From Bacteroides timonensis (lineage in GTDB: Bacteria > Bacteroidota > Bacteroidia > Bacteroidales > Bacteroidaceae), in assembly GCF_000513195.1 (NCBI RefSeq), contig NZ_CBVI010000013.1, positions 1-35,656 on the forward strand: DNA of 35,656 nt, given 5' to 3'. Positions within the stretch are counted from its first letter, which is position 1; every line of letters starts with the position of its first letter. The position numbers and the translations under genes are program-made. Shown one piece after another: positions 9,010-16,289 of the stretch. The notes below the pieces were generated by a model. It saw only the letters and a list, made by a program, of their open reading frames with translations, had not been told where the DNA came from and made no database searches.

Positions 9010-9299
9010 TCAATCCAATAAATATAACTTTTGCCTGATATTGCCCATATCCGGTATGGAAACTCCAACAGATACATTAATATAAGTCGGGGCACAAATC
9101 ACATATCGAACACCATTCAACAAGATATAATCACCTTTCACTTTTTCCGTAAAGCAAACCGTGAGAGTCAAATGTCCGGGATAGTGTAGATTAAAGCAAC
9201 TTTCAGTCCAAATAAATCATGCACTAAACGCATGAACAAGATTGAACGATAAATGTGTACGCTTTGCTGATGAAGACATGCGGCTCTCACGGAATCAGT
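9010..9299 (-). pseudogene. Decayed fragment of a transglutaminase-like protein
   Basis: The minus strand encodes two adjacent reading frames that join into one recognisable protein. Frame A (9299 to about 9186) gives RSILFMRLVHDLFGLKVALI, and after a one-base-type frameshift near 9184 frame B (to a TGA at 9010) gives YPGHLTLTVCFTEKVKGDYI and, further on, VRYVICAPTYINVSVG. Together these resemble the C-terminal half of Bacteroidales transglutaminase-like proteins, whose usual motifs are a C-x-D/E-R segment, YPGHLATAV and DPTYIGA. Here the catalytic Cys position and the Asp of DPTY (now APTY) are lost, the N-terminus is missing and there is no start codon. It lies just downstream of the RiPP operon. 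The family call is from recalled motifs, not a search. Confidence 0.55.
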
Positions 9300-9331
9300 T
9301 TACAGAAATATATGTATACTTACCATACTCA

Positions 9332-10393
9332 TCAAATATCATTTTGAATACAAAATAGTATTAGAAGCTGGATAGCTGCATTTACATCTCTAATATCACA
9401 CATTTCCACAGGCGTATGCATATAACGGCAAGGAATACCAAGTGATATTGTACGAATTCCTTCATGTACAAGCTGTATTCGAGATATGTTAGTTCCTCCT
9501 GTGGCATGAGGTCTTGCAGACATTTGGTAAGGTATATTATATTCCTTGGCAAGCATTTCCAGTTTTCTACTTAAAGCAATATCACAATCGACATTTAATG
9601 GAATGACAACGCCAGCCCCTAAAAGTATCTTCCCGTATTTGCTTTGAGAGCAGTCCGGCACATCTGTAGCAAAATCAAGATCTACAGTAACAGCAATATC
9701 CGGTTTTATACGATATCCCGCTACAGCAGCTCCTCTACTTCCAACTTCTTCTTGTACAGTTGCAACACCAATAATAGTATTAGGTAATGTATGTTCTTGG
9801 GCGAGTTGTTTTATTACTTTTATAATGGCATACACACCAAGCTTGTTATCCAATCCCCTACCAGATATTCTGTTTTTCCCAAGCCATTGCAGATTAGGCA
9901 TTAAAACAACTGTATCACCAACTGAGATATTTAATTTCACCTCATCAACATCCAGACCTGTGTCTATCCATAGCTGATTCAGTTTCAATGTATGTTTTCG
10001 ATCATCAGAGGACATCAAATGAATAGGTTTTTTGCCGATTACTCCCAGCACACGTTCACCACTACGGGTAACAATCTCCACTTGTGACCCTGGCACACAT
10101 TGTTCGTCAATACCACCATTACATCGCACATACAAGAAACCGCTTTCATCAATGTGTATTACTTGAAAACCTATTTCATCGGCATGTGCCTCAACCATTA
10201 TTTTTTTACCATTCCCACTACCAGATAACACACCATAAGCATTACCCATCACATCTGTATACTGTTTATTTACATTTTTTTCTATTTGATTAAGGTAGCA
10301 TTCGCATACCTCTTTTTCGAATCCGGAGACTCCGGATGCTTGACATAATGAATTTAATAATGAAATATCATTGAAAATTTTATCCTGTAACAT
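9332..10393 (-). CDS. M42-family metalloaminopeptidase in the RiPP operon
   Basis: This is a cytosolic di-metal peptidase of the M42 family (glutamyl aminopeptidase/deblocking type, usually forming large tetrahedral particles) that removes residues from peptide N-termini. The 353-residue length is typical. Expected metal and catalytic residues are visible: His70 in VEAHADEIGF, Asp182 in GRGLDNKLG, Glu215/Glu216 in QEEVGSRGA, Asp238/240 in VTVDLDFATD and His326 in RYMHTPVE. It starts 12 bp after the preceding radical SAM gene, making it the last gene of the peptide-modification operon. The context suggests trimming of the modified precursor, analogous in role to peptidases in PQQ or mycofactocin loci; this is inference. 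Confidence 0.9.
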   Translation of the reverse strand: MLQDKIFNDISLLNSLCQASGVSGFEKEVCECYLNQIEKNVNKQYTDVMGNAYGVLSGSGNGKKIMVEAHADEIGFQVIHIDESGFLYVRCNGGIDEQCVPGSQVEIVTRSGERVLGVIGKKPIHLMSSDDRKHTLKLNQLWIDTGLDVDEVKLNISVGDTVVLMPNLQWLGKNRISGRGLDNKLGVYAIIKVIKQLAQEHTLPNTIIGVATVQEEVGSRGAAVAGYRIKPDIAVTVDLDFATDVPDCSQSKYGKILLGAGVVIPLNVDCDIALSRKLEMLAKEYNIPYQMSARPHATGGTNISRIQLVHEGIRTISLGIPCRYMHTPVEMCDIRDVNAAIQLLILFCIQNDI

Positions 10394-10405
10394 AACTCTT
10401 TGAAT

Positions 10406-11788
10406 TTAATGAAGTTGAAAATACTTTTTAATGACACATTCTTTCAATATCTTTGCCATTTCACAAAATCGAGAACACGCGCTATATACATCACCATTTT
10501 CATTAAAATTATATACAGCACACATATCACAAAAGTTGTACAAATCACAGCTCTTGCATGTGGCAAATTCATCTATATTAATTGCCCGTAACTTATTAGC
10601 TTGTTCACTCAACCATATATTTTTAATGGAAGATGAAGCAATGTTTCCCATTTTCATGCCATTCCATCCCGGACAGGGATATACGGTTCCATCCGAATCT
10701 ATACAAAGTGAAGCCGAGAGGATATCACACATTGTTCGACGACGGGCATATCTCTTCGACAAAGCTTCCGCCAGCGTATTTGAGTTAGCTATAGCTTCAA
10801 TAAATTTAGGTTGGGAATCAATACGAAATTGAAGCATATCCTTTGTTTGCTCTAAATTGATTCTAACAGACAAGTTATCATTTTTGCCATTGCATTCAGC
10901 CATCATCATAAAGTCAAAATACACATCTACACCTAAACTTTGAGCATATTTATGGAGACTGCGTACTGTAGAAACATTTTGGGACATCACCGGACAAGAA
11001 ATCATGGCAGGAATATCATTTTTCACCAACATTTCTATATTCCGTTTTGTCCTTTCAAATGAGCCTTTACGTCGTGTTATTGATTCATGAATTTGTTCAT
11101 CCGTTGAATAAAGTGAAACTTGTACATTAAATACATCAAGTTCCTTTATCTTCTTTAAATTGGCTTCGGTTAAGGAAAGCAGATTGCTTTGTAGTAAAAT
11201 CATTAAATTTAGTCGCTTACATTCCTCTAAAATTTCGAAGAGATTGGCATGTAACAAAATTTCGCCTCCTGAGAATACCACTTTAAGCCCATTCATTGCA
11301 CGAAATTGCTGAAGGATTTCAATAACTTGTTCAACACTCAAGGCATTTCCCTTATCTTTTTTTTCATTGGGAAGATAGCAATGAATGCAATGTTCGTTAC
11401 AAACATCCGTCAATTCTATTTGCAGATTGATTAAACAAGGGACTTCGCTTTCATTTTTTATTCCGATGAATGGGTAATCGCCAAACCGATGCTCTATTTC
11501 TGCTTTATGAGCATAAGAAAAACGTCTTTCCAAAGTCACAGGAATGCCTATAATATCTATCAGCCATACTTTATGTAACTGAAGCATAGTTTTCTCTATT
11601 TCTACAGAATCAACTAAAATTTCATATATAGAGGATAGAGTATTGTGGATTCCGATGCTTTCCAGCCACTCAAATTTATCTTTTGGCAAAAAAGCCCGCA
11701 TATGGCTCACCTGATTCTCCAAATAATAGCCATCTGAATAATTACGCACAAAGGTGTAGGGATTCAATCTAAAACTTAGTTCTTTCAT
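10406..11788 (-). CDS. Radical SAM/SPASM peptide maturase with N-terminal recognition-like domain
   Basis: This is a putative peptide-modifying radical SAM enzyme of 460 residues. Residues 1-110 resemble the small PqqD-like/RRE region that grips precursor leaders (inference from pattern). The radical SAM core begins at about 120 with C130-x3-C134-x2-C137 (CNEHCIHC) and the GGE motif at 174-176. The C-terminal SPASM region carries Cys354, 362, 372, then C411-x2-C414-x5-C420-x2-C423, and Cys438/442, enough for two auxiliary Fe-S clusters. The gene starts 2 bp after the YcaO stop, implying translational coupling, and 12 bp precedes the M42 gene. The reaction on the peptide (thioether, C-C crosslink, epimerisation or other) cannot be inferred. 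Confidence 0.88.
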   Translation of the reverse strand: MKELSFRLNPYTFVRNYSDGYYLENQVSHMRAFLPKDKFEWLESIGIHNTLSSIYEILVDSVEIEKTMLQLHKVWLIDIIGIPVTLERRFSYAHKAEIEHRFGDYPFIGIKNESEVPCLINLQIELTDVCNEHCIHCYLPNEKKDKGNALSVEQVIEILQQFRAMNGLKVVFSGGEILLHANLFEILEECKRLNLMILLQSNLLSLTEANLKKIKELDVFNVQVSLYSTDEQIHESITRRKGSFERTKRNIEMLVKNDIPAMISCPVMSQNVSTVRSLHKYAQSLGVDVYFDFMMMAECNGKNDNLSVRINLEQTKDMLQFRIDSQPKFIEAIANSNTLAEALSKRYARRRTMCDILSASLCIDSDGTVYPCPGWNGMKMGNIASSSIKNIWLSEQANKLRAINIDEFATCKSCDLYNFCDMCAVYNFNENGDVYSACSRFCEMAKILKECVIKKYFQLH

Positions 11789-11790
11789 AA

Positions 11791-13494
11791 TTATTGGAAT
11801 AACTCACTTAAGGAATCTTGTGAAGGCATATGCTTAGCCATAGCTGTTTGACAAGCAGTTTCTATTTCTTGCAACAAAGGATAAAGACAACCTATAGATA
11901 AATGACATCGTTCACAATTGAAGCACATGGGTGTATCAATTGCCTCCAAAGCCTTTTCCGGATGTGCTAAAAATGATGATGCAATTTTATAACTATTGGC
12001 TGTTTTATCTGCCACATATTCCCCTCGCAAGATGTGTATCATTTGTTCATAATAGGGACGTATCTCTCTTTTTTGTGACAGGCAGTAACTTTTATAGGTC
12101 TCCAAGCACTCTACAGCCTCTTCTTTATGTCCCAATCTTACATGAAGAAGCATAAGTATAATGTGACGGTTAACCGTATTGTTGGGGTGATTGTTTCGAG
12201 TGAATAGCTCTATTGCTTCCTTGTCAAGTAGACTCAGATATTCAATGGTTTCACGACACTCAGAATCATTAAGCCACCTGAATCGAAAGAGAGGATTAAC
12301 CCTGTTCTCAGTAAGTTGCATGTGACAGACACGTCTATTGAGATTGCAAAATGTATGGTCAATCTCCGACAATCCCGGTACCACTAAATGAAGGGCAGGA
12401 AATCCGAGAAATGAATTGTCACGTATATATATATCGTATCCTTTCTTTATCAGCCACTGACATATATTATGCAGGTCTTCACAGAAATTCTTGCCAACGG
12501 GTATAGTAGTATGTCCCAAATATGAATAAGAAGGGAGACCGGTAAAGAAATTATCATGCTGCCGTCCCCTTCCATACATTAGACTTCGTTTAAACTCATT
12601 GAATGCATCTAATCGTTCACAGGCATTGACATCATTCTCAAAGGTCAAGGTATCTGCTGTATATCCTTGAAATATTTCAGTGAAACATCGTTCAAGAGCT
12701 ATTTCGGGATTGAGGTCGGCTCCCAGATGAAGTATGTACTTTGATTTGTCTTTATTATAGAGTAAAAGTCCAATTACAGGAAATCCTTCCCCTAATGAAT
12801 AATCCTTAATAGAATAATCCATTCCATAAACATTCCGTAGATCCTCTAATCGCTCAATCACCTTTGTTCCATCAAATACAGACCTTGGAACCTCAGGAGG
12901 AACAATTTTTCTTTTATACATTTCCTGTATGCAATACCGTTCGAAGACTTCACAAAACCCTTGAACAAGTGCCTCTTCACGGATATTGCCGGCACACATA
13001 CCATTCGAACCGTTTATCCAGCGGATGAGAGAATAAGGTACTTCTTGGACTTTACCACTGTTTACATGATAGAAAGGAAGCGATACCCCCTCTAGAGTAG
13101 CTGAACATAATCCTGTAGACGAAAGCACTCTTGGCACATATTTTTTAATCGCCGCTATTGCATCATCATGGTTTAATTCATAAGCTTTTTCATCAGGGAA
13201 AAAGCGACAAGATGAGTTGATGTTTGCGGGATTTGGGTAAACGATTACTCTGTTCTGAAAACGCTCCATAAATTCAGCATAACCGCTTGCTAAAGCATAT
13301 TCTTGATTCATTCCTTTCCCATTAGTACCTATCGAAGAATCTTCCCCATGCGAAAGATAAATTCGGCATGAGAAGAAATCACGACCATCACCTAAGCTTT
13401 TTTCCTTTACGGGGAGAACATGTGTTGCAATAATATTTCTAATGCGGTTTACCGTGCCTGTCGGTGTATCAGCTTTATAAGGTTTCTTTATCAT
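11791..13494 (-). CDS. YcaO-domain protein with C-terminal helical region and Cys cluster
   Basis: YcaO proteins use ATP to activate peptide backbone amides, giving azolines (from Cys/Ser/Thr), thioamides or amidines. The 567-residue protein shows the family ATP/Mg signatures in order: GTNGKGMNQEYALASGYAEF then MER (about 56-78; Glu74, Glu77), NGSNGMCAGN with EEALVQGFCEVFER (161-186), and LNPEIALERCFTEIFQG (261-277). The C-terminal part from about 410 is helical with possible TPR-like repeats, as in E. coli YcaO, and ends with C524-x2-C527-x2-C530-x5-C536, which looks like a metal or Fe-S site. No E1-like or dehydrogenase partner is present. It overlaps the preceding radical SAM gene by 20 nt. 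Confidence 0.88.
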   Translation of the reverse strand: MIKKPYKADTPTGTVNRIRNIIATHVLPVKEKSLGDGRDFFSCRIYLSHGEDSSIGTNGKGMNQEYALASGYAEFMERFQNRVIVYPNPANINSSCRFFPDEKAYELNHDDAIAAIKKYVPRVLSSTGLCSATLEGVSLPFYHVNSGKVQEVPYSLIRWINGSNGMCAGNIREEALVQGFCEVFERYCIQEMYKRKIVPPEVPRSVFDGTKVIERLEDLRNVYGMDYSIKDYSLGEGFPVIGLLLYNKDKSKYILHLGADLNPEIALERCFTEIFQGYTADTLTFENDVNACERLDAFNEFKRSLMYGRGRQHDNFFTGLPSYSYLGHTTIPVGKNFCEDLHNICQWLIKKGYDIYIRDNSFLGFPALHLVVPGLSEIDHTFCNLNRRVCHMQLTENRVNPLFRFRWLNDSECRETIEYLSLLDKEAIELFTRNNHPNNTVNRHIILMLLHVRLGHKEEAVECLETYKSYCLSQKREIRPYYEQMIHILRGEYVADKTANSYKIASSFLAHPEKALEAIDTPMCFNCERCHLSIGCLYPLLQEIETACQTAMAKHMPSQDSLSELFQ

Positions 13495-14824
13495 CTTTTT
13501 CTTTAATCAGTGAAATTATTTGTCTTTGATAATTAGATTTCCAATCCGGGCAACAGGTTTCTGTTCCATGCTTTTTATCAGTAAACAGCGCATTATGGGG
13601 ACAGCCGCCATTGCACAGTGGCACAAGAATACAGTCTTTACAAATATCAGATTGCAGTGGAGTCCATTGTTGCCACTGAGTGTACCATAAAGGCTTAAAT
13701 ACAGATTGCCCTGCTATATGCCCCATTACCCATTTCCGATTACCCACAGTGTCAAGACATTTATAAATCTCTCCGCCCGCACCAATCACTATATCCCCCT
13801 CACGCAAACAGCCACCCAAAGGAGCCGCGTGCGGAAATCTGTATTGCCATAAATCTAAACTATGAGCATGTTGGATGAGCCGCCATTCAACTTCGGCAAA
13901 CTCCGCTTCTGTATAAAGTGTATCCGATATGGCGTCTGGAGTATAGTTGTAGTCTATTGTTCTACAAAACGACAACCCCACCTGCCCGCATAGCTTGCTT
14001 TTCGCAATAAAGTCAAGCAACTTCGGTATTTCCTCAGCATTATTTTTATCTATAGTCATGCGTATAGTAACCCATGCTCCAGTATCTACCAACAATTCTA
14101 TATTGTGCCAAATGGTCGAAAATGAAGATTCTCCATTCTTTAAGGGCCGGCGTACATCATGAGTTGCAGCTAAACCATCTATGGTAATAATATATCTTTT
14201 CACTTGCAATTGAGATACCATTTCATGGCAACGTGCTTCATTCAACGCAAAACCATTTGTCGTTATATCTGCTTTATATTCAATCTGATGACTATTACAA
14301 AATTCCATCAATGCGAGCGACAACTCTTTCAATCTGTAATAAACAAGTAATGGTTCACCGCCAAACCAAGTTACGCGTAACTTCTTGCATGTTCCTACTT
14401 GTGTCCTCAAAAAGTCTATGATATGACTCATTGTGGCTTTCTGTATATTGTTTTTCATTTTTGCGCCCTCAAAACAATATACGCAACCCATTTGACAGTT
14501 ATTTGTCAGCAGTATTGTCAAATCTATATAAGAGAGGTTTTTTTTACCTTGAGCAAAGAGTTTCTCCCACTCTGTTTTCTCATTAATATGGCCTGTGACT
14601 AAAAATCCTAATTCAAACAATTGCCTTGCGATATTCCTCTCTAATAGATGTGGCTGTTTCAATTCACCACATTCCGCTAAAATTGCATTACGTGATGAGG
14701 TGTTAAAGACAACCATTCGATTTTTGTCTATCCTTATTCTATCATTCCATACCGACCATTTTAGATCTTGTAAATGGAAATCACCAATAGAAGCAAGCCT
14801 ATTAGTTCGTAAAAGTATTTTCAT
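13475..14824 (-). CDS. Radical SAM/SPASM peptide maturase (anSME-like)
   Basis: This 449-residue putative peptide-modifying enzyme has an N-terminal 95-residue extension (with a typical FNTSSRNAIL strand-helix segment and GFLVTGHINEKTEW), common in peptide maturases of this class. The core has C110-x3-C114-x2-C117 (CQMGCVYC) and GGEP at 155-158. A canonical SPASM tail has Cys339, Cys356, C395-x2-C398-x5-C404-x3-C408 and Cys424/425. It overlaps the YcaO gene by 20 nt and follows the 380-aa radical SAM gene after 83 bp, on the same strand. Sulfatase maturases share the fold, but no sulfatase is nearby and the operon context points to a small-peptide substrate. Confidence 0.88.
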   Translation of the reverse strand: MKILLRTNRLASIGDFHLQDLKWSVWNDRIRIDKNRMVVFNTSSRNAILAECGELKQPHLLERNIARQLFELGFLVTGHINEKTEWEKLFAQGKKNLSYIDLTILLTNNCQMGCVYCFEGAKMKNNIQKATMSHIIDFLRTQVGTCKKLRVTWFGGEPLLVYYRLKELSLALMEFCNSHQIEYKADITTNGFALNEARCHEMVSQLQVKRYIITIDGLAATHDVRRPLKNGESSFSTIWHNIELLVDTGAWVTIRMTIDKNNAEEIPKLLDFIAKSKLCGQVGLSFCRTIDYNYTPDAISDTLYTEAEFAEVEWRLIQHAHSLDLWQYRFPHAAPLGGCLREGDIVIGAGGEIYKCLDTVGNRKWVMGHIAGQSVFKPLWYTQWQQWTPLQSDICKDCILVPLCNGGCPHNALFTDKKHGTETCCPDWKSNYQRQIISLIKEKDDKETL

Positions 14825-14907
14825 TAATATTGATAAATTTCTTTAATAAAAGAAGATGATTATATGCCTTGCCCCTATGTGAGAAAAGTACAAATAGCAT
14901 TTTTTCA

Positions 14908-16050
14908 TTATTTATGCACAAAGATTTTATTAATTATATCACGTTTTTCTTCAAGACTTTTCCCTTTTAACATATATAGATAGCCTCCTTTTGATTCAAT
15001 CCATTTCACAATATGTTCCCAATACATCATATTGCTTTTGCATCTATACGGATAACCAAGCATAAACCTCTCTCGAAGACAACCTCCATGACATGTAGGT
15101 TCAAATTTACAGAGATGGCATTTTTCAGGAACAGGAGCCTTTAAAACGAGTAATTCTCGGGCATCAGATGCTGCAAATTCTTCGGGTGTTTGAGTGAGAA
15201 AGTTTCCTATTACAGACTCTGGCACATCGAACTCAGCACATGAGAAAACATCCCCACCAGGACTAAATGCCATATAACGCTGATGGCAGTTTTCTTCTCG
15301 TAAACAGAGCGAAGGAACCCCTAAGAGTAAATCAGCCACCAATTTTATTATATCCGTATTATCAGCTGGTTTTGAATCATTTGCCCAACAATCAAAGAAT
15401 TGTATCATAGCTCCAGTAAATTCTTCATCACTTACATACATGGGTGACGAAAGTGTGTCAGAATCGTTAATTGGAAAAACACGTGCCAGCCTGACATTCA
15501 TGTTTCGCTGTTTGTAAAAATCATATATATCATGGATTCTATGCAAATTATCCTTAGTGATTAAATTTATGGCACCACACCTAATACCTGCAGCTAAAGC
15601 ATCATTGATATTCTTTACGACAATTTCTGTAGACACTTTCCCTGACGGAAAAGTGCGATAACAGCTAAATAAATCTACGCTTACACCGACAAAACCATCA
15701 AAGTACTTCTGAATCAATGGATAAATATCAGATTTAAGTAATATTGCATTCGTTTGTATACCATGGGACACTTTTATCCCTTTATCTGCAAATAGCCTAT
15801 TTGCAGATTCTATTACAGCAGGCAATCTTTTAGCAAAAAGTAAAGGTTCACCGCCATGCCAACATATTGTAAGGCTTTTAGCACCTACAATTAAAGCGTA
15901 TTTGTATACGAATAAAAGACCACAATAAATTTCTTCATCTGACATCTCGCCTCCTTGGGCATAATTATCGCGTCCATAGCAATATTGGCATGCCAAATTG
16001 CATTTCAGTGTGACTTTAAACGTCACATATATATTTTTTAAAGTTAGCAT
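14908..16050 (-). CDS. Radical SAM/SPASM peptide maturase, first enzyme of the RiPP operon
   Basis: This 380-residue radical SAM enzyme is encoded directly after the precursor peptide (24 bp gap). The cluster motif C17-x3-C21-x2-C24 (CNLACQYC) lies near the N-terminus, so unlike its two operon partners it has no leader-recognition extension. GGEP is at 66-69. The SPASM part shows Cys249, 255, 271, then C311-x2-C314-x5-C320-x3-C324 and Cys337. Position next to the precursor suggests it acts early, perhaps relying on the RRE-like domain of a partner protein. Reaction type is unknown. Confidence 0.88.
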   Translation of the reverse strand: MLTLKNIYVTFKVTLKCNLACQYCYGRDNYAQGGEMSDEEIYCGLLFVYKYALIVGAKSLTICWHGGEPLLFAKRLPAVIESANRLFADKGIKVSHGIQTNAILLKSDIYPLIQKYFDGFVGVSVDLFSCYRTFPSGKVSTEIVVKNINDALAAGIRCGAINLITKDNLHRIHDIYDFYKQRNMNVRLARVFPINDSDTLSSPMYVSDEEFTGAMIQFFDCWANDSKPADNTDIIKLVADLLLGVPSLCLREENCHQRYMAFSPGGDVFSCAEFDVPESVIGNFLTQTPEEFAASDARELLVLKAPVPEKCHLCKFEPTCHGGCLRERFMLGYPYRCKSNMMYWEHIVKWIESKGGYLYMLKGKSLEEKRDIINKIFVHK

Positions 16051-16074
16051 AACGATGAACCATTTTTTTAATCT

Positions 16075-16188
16075 TTAGTCGAGCGGTGCAGGGTGACCTT
16101 CATTACAATGATCACACCATTCTGCTTGAGTTTCGCTTGCATCGAGACGTACTTCGAGTTCAGCGTAAAGACTTTCATTCTGTGCCAT
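16075..16188 (-). CDS. Candidate RiPP precursor peptide, 37 aa, with C-terminal WCDHC motif
   Basis: This short ORF starts ATG at 16188 and stops TAA at 16075, heading an operon of three radical SAM enzymes, a YcaO and a peptidase. The first about 23 residues are acidic and probably helical (segment SLYAELEVRLDASETQAE), as expected for a leader. The tail WCDHCNEGHPAPLD is rich in modifiable or metal-binding residues: Trp24, Cys25, His27, Cys28, His32. It lacks the GG leader motif of common Bacteroidetes precursors. The gap to the first enzyme is 24 bp and the upstream region has an exact -7 box. Role as substrate is inferred from size, position and composition; I do not recognise the family. 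Confidence 0.75.
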   Translation of the reverse strand: MAQNESLYAELEVRLDASETQAEWCDHCNEGHPAPLD

Positions 16189-16253
16189 AATGGTAAAAAA
16201 TAAAATGTTATTCCTACTCTTTTCTGGTTTTTCGGATTCCACCTATCTTCACA

Positions 16254-16275
16254 TAAATGTTTAACGTTACATTTA
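16254..16275. promoter_or_regulatory. Palindromic operator candidate at the RiPP operon start
   Basis: A 22-bp near-palindrome, TAAATGT-N8-ACATTTA with a TTAACGTT centre, begins 6 bp beyond the predicted -7 box, covering about +1 to +22 of the transcript. Its size and symmetry suit a dimeric regulator; a weak RNA hairpin is the alternative. No dedicated regulator gene is adjacent. Confidence 0.45.
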
Positions 16276-16281
16276 ATATAT

Positions 16282-16289
16282 CAAAGTTA
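16282..16289 (-). promoter_or_regulatory. Promoter -7 box of the RiPP operon
   Basis: The minus strand reads TAACTTTG, an exact TAnnTTTG match; its first three bases are the TAA stop of the SH3-domain gene. The start point would be near 16275, leaving an 87-nt leader before the precursor ATG. No good -33 TTTG is seen, so the promoter may be weak or activator-dependent. Confidence 0.5.

Noticed and set aside
9145..9308. Imperfect long inverted repeat (CCGTGAGAG/CTCTCACGG with weaker flanks), like a small transposon or terminator
   Set aside because: Both arms fall inside the transglutaminase-like pseudogene reading frames, only 9 bp are perfect, and no U-run or target-site duplication is seen.
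14827..14907. Short ORFs in the 83-bp gap between two radical SAM genes (for example one of about 31 codons starting MLFVLFSHRG) as a second precursor
   Set aside because: It overlaps the next gene start, is hydrophobic and Lys-rich without a leader/core pattern, and has no Cys.
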